A stretch of 64,000 bases of DNA. It comes from Sclerodactyla briareus. Its lineage: Eukaryota; Echinodermata; Holothuroidea; Dendrochirotida; Sclerodactylidae. Below the pieces are notes generated by a model. That model was not told the origin of the DNA and did no database searches. It saw only the letters and a list, made by a program, of their open reading frames with translations. A program made the translations under genes and the position numbers. Position 1 is the stretch's first letter, and each line of letters begins with the position of its first letter. Location of the stretch: assembly GCA_026419785.1 (NCBI GenBank), contig JAODTK010005872.1, positions 186,001 through 250,000 on the forward strand. Direction: 5' to 3'. This document shows, one piece after another, positions 1 through 12,653 of the stretch.

Positions 1-1960
1 GACAAGGCGAAATCGGCGAAATTCAGGAGGAATTTTCCAATCAAAACAAGCAATTTTTCGCGCGTTTCGTTCGCAGGGGGGTACTTTTCCATCATGCGGC
101 TTTCAAGATTTGGAAAAATTTTTCTGCCCCCCCCCCCAGAAAGTGGAAGAGCCCTGTACGCCTATGATCTGAAGCCACGTGGAAAATTTGACCACTTCTC
201 AAGAACAAAAGTTTTTGTATAGGAAAAAGTGATTCAAATGAGGGAAATGGTGAATCAGATTTCATCCGAGGGTTTCTAAAAATGCTAAAATTCTCCAAGG
301 GGGAGAGGGACCCCCCTCCCCTTAGACCTTCCCCCATGGCCACCCCCAATCAAAATTCCTGACTATGCCAGTGGTGTCTTTCATCTTCTACTTCTTTCGC
401 CATTCTGTTAACAGGTCGATTTTGCTGTTGTAGTGGCGCTGTGCTGAATCTCGATATCTAAGTGCAACCGACTAAGTCCCAACTCCCGGGCCAGGACTTG
501 GCGAGATGAACCAAGTGATAGGGAAAATTCTGTTTGCCCACAATTGGACTTGGGCCCTTTTTGCATCATTCTTCAATTGATTCCCAAACGCTTTCTGGAC
601 ACTCTTTTGCTATTACTTCTTGAAACGCGTTCATACTTTAATAACTGAACACAAAGGTATTATGTTAGCGAATGAACGCTTTTCAAAAAAGTATCAAACA
701 GACAGTTTTCAGACAATGCCTGCTTCAATGGAATAGTTCCTAGTTGATTTCATATTTACTATTTACGCCTTCAAGTTACATCACCCCGTAAAAAACAGCA
801 GCATGACTCATTAACATTTAGTTAACACAGTGCATAGGAACTGTACATACACTTTCTAAACAGTTTATGCTGACATCACCATTGCAACGTCCTTACACTC
901 TGGACATGATACTGAATTAATATACTATTTGAACAGGTATAATTGCTGAATATGCCGAGCGTTTTTTTGAACGCGCTTATTGTGATGACAAGTGTTTACA
1001 ATCGGCTGTATGTCCAAGACTGACCATACAATATAATATGGTAGAATATGCAGCTGGCTCTAGTTTCAAACTGAATACTTTACTACTCATAATATCCAAA
1101 ACAATTGTCTAACACGGTGTCAAATTCCTGAACATGCGATGTTTTTTCTTCCTAACCGTATTTGAAAGTAATAGTATACGGTAGTCTTTAGAAACCTGCA
1201 TTGGATTCCTAAACATTTCAGAGAGGCAAGAGCCAAGAGGTATATTTCAGTTGATAAAATATGTTTCAGGAATATAAATAATTGCTATTTAGTTTTTTTT
1301 TTTTTTTACAAACATGGTTTGTCATACCAAACCCATATTCTCCAGTCATCAGTCGCTTCAATTTTCAGTGAAAAGTTCCATTCAGCCTTGCGAATGATGC
1401 CATGGTTCGACACCTCATCTACAAGGAGAACTCAAATCATTTCTAAACTTGGAGCTGGTGCCGATGGTTGAAATGTTGAGCAGTCCGCGACTTTAAAAAA
1501 AAAGGACGACCGGCTGCAACAAATGTTTAGCTACCGACAGGAACCTATTCCACTAATTATGAATGTTAACCTAATACTACCGGTATCTATAGTTTCAACA
1601 TATTTTTTTTCCTTCAATTGTAGTTTTTGTATCAGTCAATACAAATATTACTAAAGTATGGGTACTTCGAGGCTGGAAAGGAGGACATGGACTAATTGAA
1701 TAAAGGCTGGATGGAACTTTCCTTACACAATTTGGCGAATCTGGAAAAACAGAACAAGCAATTCGGACAAATAAGAATAACTGTACACACCTGGACAAGA
1801 GGGGACATCAATAGTCTTTGTAAATAATTGATGATATTATTGAAGCCAAATGTTCACGTGACGTTGAATTTCTGTACTTTCCTATGAATCATTCTGAAGC
1901 CGAACTCGAAGGCCAAATTCCAGCCAATTTGGGTTCGCTGATAAGCCATGACAGAGCCTT
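1..1960. other. Non-coding stretch, no gene seen
   Basis: No open frame here shows a recognisable domain or coding character. The first 350 bases carry short C and G runs (for example the C run near 128-139), and there is a T run near 1290-1308. The 'tttttctgcccccc' wording near 115-140 recurs loosely elsewhere in the window, so part of this is probably old repeat. I see no splice-bounded exon. Confidence 0.6.
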
Positions 1961-1964
1961 ATTG

Positions 1965-2158
1965 TGGAAGGGGGGGGGGTAATATTCAGACGACGGGACC
2001 AGTGCTGTCTGAACAAGGACTCTCTTTCCTACCGCATTTTCTCTCGTGCCTGAACACACAACGAGAAGGCAACAGGTACCATTTTAAAGTTTCTGGTATG
2101 ACTCGACCGGGATTGGAACCCCGACGCTTTACCAATTGTGCCAGTCACACGATATAGG
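1965..2158 (-). mobile_element. tRNA-derived SINE
   Basis: Read on the minus strand, this begins with a tRNA-like head. An A-box-like TGGCACAATTGG lies at 2132-2143 and a B-box GGTTCCAATCC at 2110-2120, in the spacing of an RNA polymerase III internal promoter. The body continues 'GAGTCATACCAGAAACTTTA' and 'ATGGTACCTGTTGCC', wording typical of tRNA-headed SINEs in marine invertebrates. The far end lies near a G run at 1970-1979. The boundaries are approximate and no target-site duplication was identified. A decayed tRNA gene is less likely because the non-tRNA body follows directly. Confidence 0.6.
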
Positions 2159-2468
2159 CTATTGCAAAATTCCCCATGTCACGAGGGGTGGGGCGCTGCA
2201 TGCAGAAACTAATGTATTGCAGATGCAATGCAAAATATGTATGTTCTCATATCCTTTTGAATCAATTTTTTGAAAATTTCTCAATCTCGGTTAATTCCGT
2301 TTCTTAGGAAGGGGCCCATTCAAGCGGCACTCATTCATTGTTCATTCGATTGATCAGGATGAAATTCATAACACAACGTATATAAATAGGCTATAATTAT
2401 AGCGCAAAACCCCGTGGATTTCTGCGTTTGTATGTATGAGAAAGGAGTCAAATCCATGCTATAGTTTT

Positions 2469-3736
2469 CACTTACATTTGTCATGAAATATTCATACTTT
2501 GTTCCTACAAATTCACCTTAGACCTACATGGGAATCGAAGCAAATCAGTGAACAACATGCATGTAGACTATACATCCCTGTCGGCGATGTGGGATTCCGC
2601 ATACCATTAAAACTTGATGAATATAATTCGGTATATTGTATTGCCACCATTACTGAACAGAGGTTCAAATCGATTTGCTCAACCTCAGACACTCTGATTA
2701 GCACGGTGGCAGTATAGGCACACCGGGTTTGGGATTTGAACACAAGGTTAACCGGTAAGGAAAGGGGGAGATTCCCCTAAATATGTCGAAGTCAAAACAC
2801 ACAAGACCTGAAACGATAAAAATTCTGACAGGGAAAAAAGGCAGAGTGCATGATCACCGGGCGGAAACTCTTCGAACTTACCAATTCTTGGGATTCGGGC
2901 GAAATAATTGCAATTTTTGGTAGGCGTATATTATATTATTATCAAATTACTTATTATTTTAATGATATTCTTATTGATCCTAATTATTACATTGTATGTA
3001 TGAATTAATCATTATTATTAACAACTGTAGGCATTCTTGAAGGGGTACTACTGACTGGTAGGAACTGGCGTGATAAAACGCGAGGGCCCGCGTTCGCAAA
3101 CGGCCATGATGAGACAAAACAGAAATCCCATACATTCAATATGGATAAAGCATATCGTCACGGCGATATTTCAATGTTAAAGTTGTTCCAATATGAAATG
3201 AGACGTTTTGTCGTTGTGACGTCGTGTAGACGGCACCGTCCATTATTTTCCCGATGCTGCGAGTAGATAATGTCTCTGTATATGAAGTATTTTGAAATAA
3301 ATAATTTCAGGTATCGAATTGTGGGACATATTTGCCGAATCACCACCGTACCAATTAAGGGTGAGATGCATGTTTGGAAGATATCAAATGAAATTCCACA
3401 ATTAATATCCCCCTCCCCCCCCCCCCTCTCGTGGGCGATCGCAAAAAAGCGTGAACATAAAACCATATCCCACTCAGATTTCGTGGATAAGTCACAAACC
3501 TTAGCATGATTTCTGCATTCTTCCGGCGGATTTAATTCGTTAATTGACTGAATATGTGTTTCACGTCACAAGCACCTGCCCGTTATAGGATATTCAATTT
3601 AAATTAGGAGACTTGCACTGATCGTTCCACTTCAAAATTGCAACGCAAGAATTTCTCTGCATCTCTGTCTTCTCTGGTGGTTTACACGTCTACGTTGGTC
3701 CATTCCTATACGGTTTCATACAGCTTATCCATTTAT
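2469..3736. repeat. Tandem duplication, copy A
   Basis: This segment aligns base by base, with many substitutions and indels, to the next 1.2 kb (copy B). Shared landmarks include 'CACTTACAT', 'TTAGCACGGTGGCAGTATAG', 'TACTGACTGGTAGGA', 'GTGACGTCGTGTAGACGGC' and 'TTGGTCCATTCCTAT', all in the same order and orientation at an offset of about 1286 bases. Short open frames in the two copies overlap but do not keep the same reading frame, so they look non-coding. A run of Cs sits at about 3413-3426. Confidence 0.85.
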
Positions 3737-3754
3737 ATATCCATCCATCGTTTC

Positions 3755-4928
3755 CACTTACATTGTCAAGATATATTGATACTTTGTCCTTACAAATTAC
3801 ATTAGGGCCACGGGGAATCGGAACAAATCAGAGGACCACATAGACTCTACATCCTGTTTGCGATGTGCGGATCCGCATACCGTTAAAATATGAATAAACA
3901 TAATTCGGTTTCATGTATTGTCACCATTACATACGGAGGTTCAGATCGATTGGCCCAACCTCAGACACTCTTATTAGCACGGTGGCAGTATAGGCACACT
4001 AGGTATGGGGAGATTCCCCCCGAATATGTCGGAATCAAAACACACAGACTTGAAACGATAGATACTGCGAAAGGAATAAAGGCGAAGTGGATTACCGGGC
4101 AGAACTCCCCGATTCTCAAGATTCGAGCGGAATAATTGCATTTTGATAGGCCTAAATTATATTATTACTACTACTACTACTACTACTACTACACTGTTGA
4201 CATTCTCGAAGGGGTATTACTGACTGGTAGGAGCTGGTGGAAAAGCGAGGGCCACGTTTGCATGACGCCATGAAAAATCCTAGTGCGATTCAATATGAAT
4301 AAAGCATATCTTAACGACGATATGTCAATAACAAATCAGTCCCGATATAAAAAAAACGAAACTTTTTTGTGACGTCGTGTAGACGGCACCGTCCATTACT
4401 TTCCCGATGCTGCGAGTCGATATTGTTTCTGTAATATTGATTATTAAAATATAAATAAATCATTTCATGATATCGATTGCCGAATCACCACCGTATTAAT
4501 TAAGGGTGAGATGCATGTTTGGAAGACATCAATGAGATTCCACAATAAATAGCACCCTCTTTGTATCTGTTGGGAGCATTAGAGCAACAAAAAACAACTC
4601 AGTGGGTGATGCATAAAAAGAAGTGAACATAAAAACATATAAAACTCAAATTTCGTGGATAACAAACAGAAAAAACCCACAAAACGTCAGCATGATTTCA
4701 GCATTTTTCCCGGCGAATCCAATTCGTTAATCGACTCAATATATTGTGTTTTACGTCACATGAACATACCTGTTATAGAGTGTACAATTTAACTTATGAA
4801 CCTGCACTGTCGTCCCCTCCACGCCGTTTGCAAACCTGCAAATATTAATCCATCTGGTGTCTCCGATGGTTTTACAACGTCTATGTTGGTCCATTCCTAT
4901 GGTTTCATATAGCTCCTTATCCATTTAG
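3755..4928. repeat. Tandem duplication, copy B
   Basis: This is the second, direct copy of the 2469-3736 segment. It differs by an ACT/TAC microsatellite at about 4163-4192, which replaces AT-rich sequence of copy A, and by many small indels. The homology runs to 'TTATCCATTTA', exactly where the putative stop codon of the minus-strand fucosyltransferase-like gene lies. The duplicated unit therefore looks like the 3' flank or 3'UTR of that gene. Confidence 0.85.
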
Positions 4929-6223
4929 ATCCGCACTGCTTGCAGCTCCCCCTCCACCAGGGGCTCGTATACCCGACAGCTTTCTCCCGTCCTCGGCGGG
5001 GGTCTTGAGGTACTTGTCAAGGACCCAACAACGTGGTATCCATTAGAGGGGCCACGTACTGTTCCTCTAAGGTATGGGTAACCACCTTGCCCTGAGTTCT
5101 CCATTTGAAAAACTCAAGATATTTATTTCGATCACTGCCGATATCGATGACACGGGCGACCATCTCAGCCATCGAGCCGTACTGATCCACGTGGATGAAG
5201 GAATTGGGCGGGGCGACCTTCCGATACTGGTCGTATGACGCCCCCACGACAATCGGGACAACTCCGACTTCAGCGCCCGTCCAAAGGCTTCTTCTTTCCT
5301 TCCGTTACGTAATCGTCGCAGCACGAGTTCTCAAGCCTAAGATAGAACTTGTAGGAGGAGAGAACATCATGCCACACCTTTCTCAGTCACCCCAGGGTAT
5401 TGCCGTATCGCCACAGCTGCCGAAGGCATCTACCGCCAGGGTCGCCCTGAAGTCCTGAACAAACTTATGACGGTCCCACTGGACGGTGTTACAGTTGCTA
5501 CTGATCCAGGCCACCATTTTGGTCTTCAAGGACCACAGCTGATCGAGATCGGAAGCCGCGTCAGGGGTTGCGTACTTCTGGTAAAACCCATAGGGTATGT
5601 AGACGTCGGAGTCGAGCTTGTAGGAGGCGAGCTGTTGTAGGTTTTTTGGTTGTACTTATCGGGAGGCTGGAGGCCCGGTACGTACAATGGGCTATCGATC
5701 GACACCATGACCCAGGGCTGCCCCTTAGAGCGATTCCCATGGGCCCAGTCCCACATCGACGGACTCAGCCAGTTGTAGACGTTGCTGAAGGCAACAATGT
5801 CGGCACTACGTATATCTCGAGGTTCCTCGGAGTAGGACAGCGTCACCCCGCATGGCAAGCCCTCACATTGACGACCCTCGGGAACTCGACTAGGTAACTG
5901 ATACTTTCCATTCCCTTGAATTTACAAAACTCGAACCAGTGTTTCTTCATTCCAAATAAAAGGACTTTTTTCGGGATGTGCAACGTCTCCTTGAACGCAT
6001 TCTGTTGGGCAGCCTGGTCGTTGTCGGACCTATGTGCGACTTCGATATTTTCTCCCTCGCCATGTTTAAAGGATGGTAGAGACACCTTCGTTACCAGGAA
6101 GTCGGCGAGAAAGAAAATAATGACCACCACATTTAGAAAAACTGAGGCCTTCGCAATGTGTTTCATTTGCCTCACTAACAAACGTCTTTGGAAAATTGTT
6201 CCACAGGCCTTCAATATAGCCAT
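4925..6223 (-). pseudogene. alpha-1,3-fucosyltransferase-like (GT10), frame-broken
   Basis: Enzymes of this family move fucose from GDP-fucose onto N-acetyllactosamine-type glycans in the Golgi. The first reading frame (6223 downwards) gives a type II membrane start: a short basic N-terminus, a hydrophobic segment at about residues 27-46 (ASVFLNVVVIIFFLADFLV), then a stem. Further pieces match the GT10 catalytic domain in order: LPCGVTLSYS, SIDSPLYVPGLQPP, LDSDVYIPYGFYQK, KFYLRLENS followed by CCDDYVTE (the donor-site signature), VGVVPIVVGASYDQYRKVAP, SFIHVD and YLEFFKWR. They lie in at least three frames. Breaks occur near 5860, near the A run at about 5645, near 5385-5410 (with TGA codons at 5383 and 5387) and near 5040, and the usual TEKLW is replaced by TEGRRSLW. 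No introns are apparent, which is common in GT10 genes. Either this is a decayed gene or the assembly carries indel errors. The family call is firm; functionality is not. Confidence 0.85.
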
Positions 6224-8025
6224 TCAAGGTAACAAGTAGGAGGTTACTTTGTCAATAGGCCTTCGTACGTACATTCACCATCTGTAGAAATGTGTTGGGA
6301 TATTTCAATTCCCGTAAATAGATGATATTTATTTAGGCCCTATTGTCCAGATGATTACCGTAGGCCTCCTCGTTGATTTAAGCACACTGCAGAACAGACG
6401 GATAATGAGTGTAATTAGAGGCCTACCCACTGACTCACTTCATAATCGACTAAAAGTCATTTTTACTCGCCTTGAGAAATCCTGTATCCATATAATCAAT
6501 CCACTGAGAGCAGCTACAAGCCAGTTTCCCGAGTTCGCGTCCAAAAGAAGGCGTCAAAAGTTATCCGTTGATGTCCGTATTATCATCTGGTATTCCACTC
6601 CAGAGAGGCCGGCCGACACGTATCCCGAAGAAAATTCCCTGTCCAAACGAATACAACCGCCGTAGCAAATCCTCCTTGATGATATGCGGTTGTTCCTCAC
6701 ATATGCAAATTCGAGCTTGGTCTACTACACACAATCCGATCAGGCTAGAGGCCCGGGTGTAATCGGGGAATCGACGGAGGAATCCTCCCAGTATACTGAA
6801 TTATACAATTCCTAACCGTTACGAACAATAAACACCAGGGACGGTCGGGCATAGTGTTAATCCAGACACTGTGGTAGAAAGATCCTTGTGTTAGCATAGA
6901 CGTCACCACACCATGTCCCAATCGAGCCGAAACGTAGGCCTATGGAATGGATTGCTCTGCCTTTGTTTACCCTTCCTGGAGACATTTATTTTCTCACCGT
7001 AATTAATGTGACGGAACAGTCAGTGAGAGACCGGGTTGTGTGAGACCGGAGAACTGAGTCTATAGGCCGGTGATCGTCTGCGCTGGACTATACGTAAAAG
7101 TGAAGAACCCGACTCCTTGGAAATATGCAGTGTGATACGGGTCACTGAGCAGACTAATACACCTTATACACGCCATTGTAGCCCCTCTCAATAGGTTAAT
7201 AATATTTGTAAAAGGGCACAGCGATGATTCGTCATATTTGTTTGATAAAGGCACGCATTTAGGCAAGTAGAAGGAGCAGCTTGCAAATACCATATAGTCG
7301 ACTGTAGGCCTATAACCGAACTTCGCTGTATGAGTATATACCGTGACGAACTGAAACTAGACCCAAAATACTAGGCTCGTTTTGCCAAAATGCTTCAGGT
7401 CACTCGTATTGTGTTATTCAAGAATATAATAGCTGATTGTTCAGGCTACGGAGGGGGGAGGGGGAGGGGTGGTGACAAGTTGCTTGAAACAATTCGGCAG
7501 AGAACAAACAAGACGACAATCAACCGTCAGGCCGTTGCGACCGGGGGGAGGGGGGGGGGGGGGGGTGCATTGCCCTTGAAAGTCGTCGGAGCGACGACAT
7601 CAGGAAATCTGATTGAATTCGCAATTTAGTAAAGTTTCCGACTGAGCCTTGTCACCCCTGTATTTTTCCAACTTGATCATGGATATTACGTCGACATTAC
7701 AAATTTAAGGATGACCATCGGGAAATATCCCAAAATATTTGACCCAAAAATGTTGACCCATAAATTTCGCGTACGTGCGTCTGCATTATGTGCATATGGA
7801 TAGGCGGCCGGGTATATTAATGCTTTATTTATATAGGCCTATGGGTGAATGCATTATTGAGGGCATACCAACTTGTAACGACAGTTTTCAGAGCTAAATT
7901 CTAAAACGATGCCCTGTGCGTGTGAAAGCATTATCAGTTCTCTGCATCCACTTAGAATATTGGAACTGGTGTTTTAGGAATGATTTTCATAGTTTCCTGA
8001 AATGCGTATATGGGCCTATATTTCG
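6224..8025. other. Non-coding stretch upstream of the fucosyltransferase-like gene
   Basis: This would hold the upstream region of the minus-strand fucosyltransferase-like gene. I see no clear TATA box or other promoter element. Several TAGGCCTA-type motifs and G runs (about 7449-7470 and 7541-7566) are present. The open frames look random. Confidence 0.5.
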
Positions 8026-9085
8026 TATTATTATTATTATCAGAATACTTGTATAGCGCCAATAGTACAAAAGTAATCAATGGCGCTGCACAAACAATTA
8101 CAGAACAATAAAAGCCTAAAAAATCCATATACAATAAGAACATTTGCAAGTACCCTACAGAAAATATTGACGAAAAATTAAGTCTTTAACTTTCCTTGAA
8201 CACAGCGACATCCTGGCTAGTTCTAATTTCTACAGGAAGCTCGTTCCACATCGAGGCCCAATGTAACTGAAAGCACGCTCACCAAATTTTGTTCTCACAC
8301 GGGGGACAGCCAGATCTCCGTTGTCAACAGAACGTGTCCCGTAGGTACTTATCCTAGTCATGAATAATTCATTTTAGCAACCAGTGCCATATAACGAGTT
8401 GAAAACAAGTCATAAAATTTCAAAATCAATACGGCAAGTTACAGGGAGCCAGTGCGCCTCCTGTAATAGGAGCATGAACACTCTTAGGCTGGTTATACAA
8501 AACTCTGACAGCTGAATTTTGGAGCTGTTGTAACTTGGAGATTGCACAGGTAAGTAGACCACGATATAAACAATTTGCATAATCTAAATGACTGATTACA
8601 AGAGATTGCAGTAGTGTTTGGCAAGTTTGAACAGTTAGATACTCTCGAAGCTTACGAATATTATACAGGTGGTGAAATGCAGCCTGGCATTTTTTACTAA
8701 TTTGTGAATTAAACTTAAGCTTAACTTCGAAAGTAACACCAAGGTAATTGACCTTCTGACCAAGTTTAATGTCTGTGCCACCAATAGAAACCATTATTGA
8801 ATGAGAGCTTATTCAACATGTGATTTGATTCGAACACAATTATTTCAGTTTTTGTATCGTCCATTTTCAATTTATTCTTAACCATCCATGCCTTCACCTC
8901 ACTAAAACACGTCTCCATAGCGGTGACTGCCTCGAGCTGAATTTGAGGATTACTAGAACTAAGAGATAAATAGAGGGCGTGGTCATCAGCATATCCCATG
9001 CAATTGTCACATTTCAAGAATTTCGAACATACCCCGTGTAAACAGGGACATAAATATTGCATAAATTATACTAGGGACCACATTT
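8026..9085 (-). mobile_element. 5'-truncated CR1/L2-like LINE, 3' end
   Basis: The minus strand encodes the C-terminal half of a non-LTR reverse transcriptase. From about 9075 there is VVPSIIYAIFMS, then the catalytic box GYADDHALYLSL, WMVKNKLKMDDTKTEIIVF, VNYLGVTF, LRE..LTVQTCQTLLQSLV, SHLDYANCLYRG and LQNSAVRVL. After a frame change come DNGDLAVPRVRTKFGERAFS and the usual end of such proteins. The 3' tail reads 'GGCGCTATACAAGTATTCTG' and ends in an (ATT)n run at 8026-8040, as CR1/L2-type elements do. Several frameshifts show that it is dead. The endonuclease and the first half of the reverse transcriptase are missing, as expected from 5' truncation during insertion. Confidence 0.88.
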
Positions 9086-10580
9086 CGATGGTTCACATGA
9101 TTCTGTTGTCATCATGGAATTTTTAATTGCCATGTTTCCTATTTCTGTGTCAGAATTTCTCTCTTCAAACTTCCTGATGCATCAAAGCCTGCATGATATC
9201 TTATAATCCATTGTTCTGAGATAATCTGGTCACACAACATGGATTGTATCTCATTCAAATGTTCCCCGTGTAAAGGGAGACAAAGAAATTGACAAGGGAA
9301 CACCAAAGTTTTGTTCGGCCCCCAATCTTGAGAATGTGGAGTTTTCCCGTGAATTATTAGTTATTCATATCCTAGCTTCTCAAGAAATTGAACAAATTGA
9401 ATTAAAAACAAGAGTCTATCATAATATGAAATGACACTTCCGAATGTCACACTTTTCTACCATCCTCAAAAAACCGCAAAATGTGCCAAAAATGCGAAGT
9501 TGTTTCCATCCAAATCTGTTATTCATGAGGAATCAACAGATTTTGGGAGATTCTACATTGCTACTATCGACGAAAAAAAAAAAAGACATTAGGATGACCA
9601 AATTGCCCAGACTAAAATATTGGCACTAATTTATAGTTAGCATATTGATTATCGGTGCTGTCATTTCTGGAATCCTCCATGCAGCCATACAAGTAGGCTA
9701 TGATTATATAAGATCCCCCTTTCATTGAATTTTCATTCCCGCAGTAGTTTTTAGTAGCCAATTTATTGTCATCAGCCATCGGGCGTAGAATGGTGTATGT
9801 TAGCCCGTACTGCATGGGCTTAGGATCTTTTGTAACTCTATGGGCAGGTGATAGGTGTAGCACATTGGAAAAGCGAGCCGTTGAGCTCAATAAATTGGCG
9901 CAAAGGAACAAAAATAAAACTGTCTATCAAACAGTTGGCAAGGCAGTAATTATTTCGTTTGCAAAGTAGGGATTAATCAAGAAGTAATTAATTCTAAGAT
10001 CCCCCTTCCCCTTTCGGAAAGTTTGTTATGACACCCTCCGAAGTGTAGCCCTTGCAATCATGTAGAATCGTTTTAGAAGTGTCCCACAGGACAAATTTGC
10101 GAGTAATCAGCCAAATAATTAGAGAGTCGAGGTCGCCACAGCCTTGTATTCCTGTGCGACCTGCGCAACAGTACTTTAATTCCAAGTTCCGTTCACCCTT
10201 TATTTCATGTTCTCCTTTCCAGCCACGCAGCTATCCATACTGTGGTAATCCATTGTAGCGACTCATTTGAAACTACCATAATTTTTGTAGTTGAAACGAT
10301 AGTATTAGGTCAAAATTCGTAATTTCGTGGAATTGATCCCTGTGGCGGAACCAATACATTGTTACGGCTTTAGTTCTTCTGTAGATGAGGTATCGAACAT
10401 TCAATTTCAAAATCATTGATGCTTATTTTCTCGAATATTTCAAAGGCTGAATGGAACTTTTTTTATAATTTAATTTATAATTTCATAGCGTTGGTGGTTA
10501 CACAATGGTATTCATTTCCGTCTCAGTTCCACGCCACTATGTGACGTCATGCACACGATGATTCCACGAGACGGCCTCAC
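9086..10580. other. Non-coding stretch, nothing recognised
   Basis: Short open frames only, with no domain or splice-bounded exon recognised. An A run lies at about 9573-9584. Confidence 0.5.
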
Positions 10581-10584
10581 GGCC

Positions 10585-10815
10585 TGTTGTTCCCCAATGG
10601 GCCATCGACCAAACTCCTGTTATTAGCCCCTCGTCTCCCTATGGGCCACCCACGAAGCTCGTGTGGCCTCTTGTTCCATTATGGGCCATCCACCAAGCTC
10701 GTGTGGCCACTCGCCACCCCATATTGGCCTCCCATCTAGCTCGTGTGGCCCCTTGTTTCCCTATGGGCCATCCACCAAGCTCGTGTGAGCCCCTTGTTTC
10801 TCTATGGGCCATGGA
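10585..10815. repeat. Minisatellite, about 40-bp unit
   Basis: About six imperfect direct copies of a unit of about 40 bp carry the phrases 'TATGGGCCATCCACCAAGCT' and 'CGTGTGGCCCCTTGTTTCCC'. Overlapping open frames on both strands here are by-products of the repeat. Confidence 0.85.
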
Positions 10816-12480
10816 CCCCTGGTACTTCTCTTCATTTCTATTCTGACACTGTGGGGGTTGCATGAGGCAGCAATGGCATGTGTCGATACGACTTGTGTCG
10901 GTGTAGCGGAGGCATAACTACTTTTAACTGGGATTTCAAGACGCAGTCTCATTCCCTCTAGCTCTCCAGATAGTATAGTACATTATAGTATATAGTATAG
11001 GTTTCAGTAACTTGTTTTTTGCACACGCAGCGTATTGAATCCGAATACACACAAAGAGCCGTTTGAAAGGGTCGAAAGTGCGTTCACTAAACCCCCTGAA
11101 ATGCAACAATGTGACAATAGAGAAAGTTTGCTCAGGGGCCCGAGAACCCAGCTGCGTATATATTTGGGTTTTACCAGCTAACGGCTGTTTTTGTTTTCCG
11201 TTTTTGTGAGTGTGTGTGCTAACGCAGCGAGGTACATGCACCTCGCAATAACAAAATGCAATGCATATGGACAATTCCAGCGTTAGTTTCGTTACATCTA
11301 CTGCTGAAGAATGGTCCAATCCAGTAACTACCATTATTGTGTGAGAGCTTTAATTGTGTTAGCTTAATTACAGCAACAAGTAATTGTAGAAATCAATTGA
11401 GCACCAGTAAGAAACAAGATTTTTTTTTAATCATGTTAGCCTCATTAAGTCAGTTCCGTCAGCAACAAGGCACTTAGGTATGGGGAATACGTAAGAGGCG
11501 TAAATTTTCCTACTACGGACAAGCTATAATATGCACAAGATATCAGCTAATTCATTCCCCTACAAAATATGGAACATTTTTATGGAGGAAAATGTTGCGA
11601 GAATCAAAGCCCATTACTAGATTCATCCATTGATTCAAGTTATATATGGACAGCGTGACACAGCTGCTCTATTCTTGAAGAAACGAGTTAAAAAATATCA
11701 CAAAGTAAAACTTCTTCTCGCGGCATTATAAAGCGTCTTGTGTGGTCAAGGGGGTCAAGGGTTTAGATCCATGGCTGAAATTGGGGGGACTTTTGGTCAG
11801 GAAGACTATCTAAGCGAAGCGGCACCATCGGTTGGCGCGGAGCTTCTAGAAAATGTTCACACAATGACCTCTTGCCTGCGTAAACAACGATTGGAGTCAT
11901 ATCCGGCAAATCAAATGTATCATGAAAACAAGCATTCTGGACTTCGTATCGACCTCTGTTGCCTCCCTCTAACCTGGTCCCAAATCATTAGGGTTCTTGT
12001 ATTCATTATGTATAACTTGGGAGTGGAATTCATGTTCAACCAGAATGTCCCACCATTTCCACGTTTTTCCCCCTGGATCAGCCCCGGTGCACACCAAAAA
12101 CACTAAGGGCGCTTGTACTACCGACGAGGAAGCCACATACCAAATTTTCACCTGATCCGATCAAGCAGTCAAGACTTATCAGGTCACAAGGTTCATCAGA
12201 CTTTGCTCAGATGAGCTTTGACCTGACCCCAATACATTAGGGATCATGTAATTATAAGCGAACATATTATGCCTTCTATCATCAGGTGGGGTCGAGTTTT
12301 GTGTTCACAAGCCAGGGTCACTGTAAAACACCAATACTGTCATAAAACTGCATATTTTCCTCGGACTTCGTCAAGGAAAGTCTATGTCTATGTTAAAAAT
12401 GTCGTAAAGGTAAGCCATGCCCACCAGAGTAGTGAATTGTATTAATAGGTTCCACAATAACCTTGCATAAGCACACATTA
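10816..12480. other. Non-coding stretch with one dispersed repeat core
   Basis: No gene recognised. At 11806-11842 there is a copy of a short dispersed repeat core (GGCACCATCGGTTGGCGCGG) that also occurs near 17533 and 58533. Confidence 0.5.
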
Positions 12481-12489
12481 TTGGTTACT

Positions 12490-12617
12490 CTTGTACCTGG
12501 GCCTACAGCATTCTGTCTTTGGGGAGGGGGCGGGAAGTGAAGTGATTAGCAAGCTATTTTTTATCCTTGCCGAAGTCAGAGGAATCTATGCAGTCATGAC
12601 AGTGTGTGTGTGTGTGA

Positions 12618-12653
<36 letters not shown>

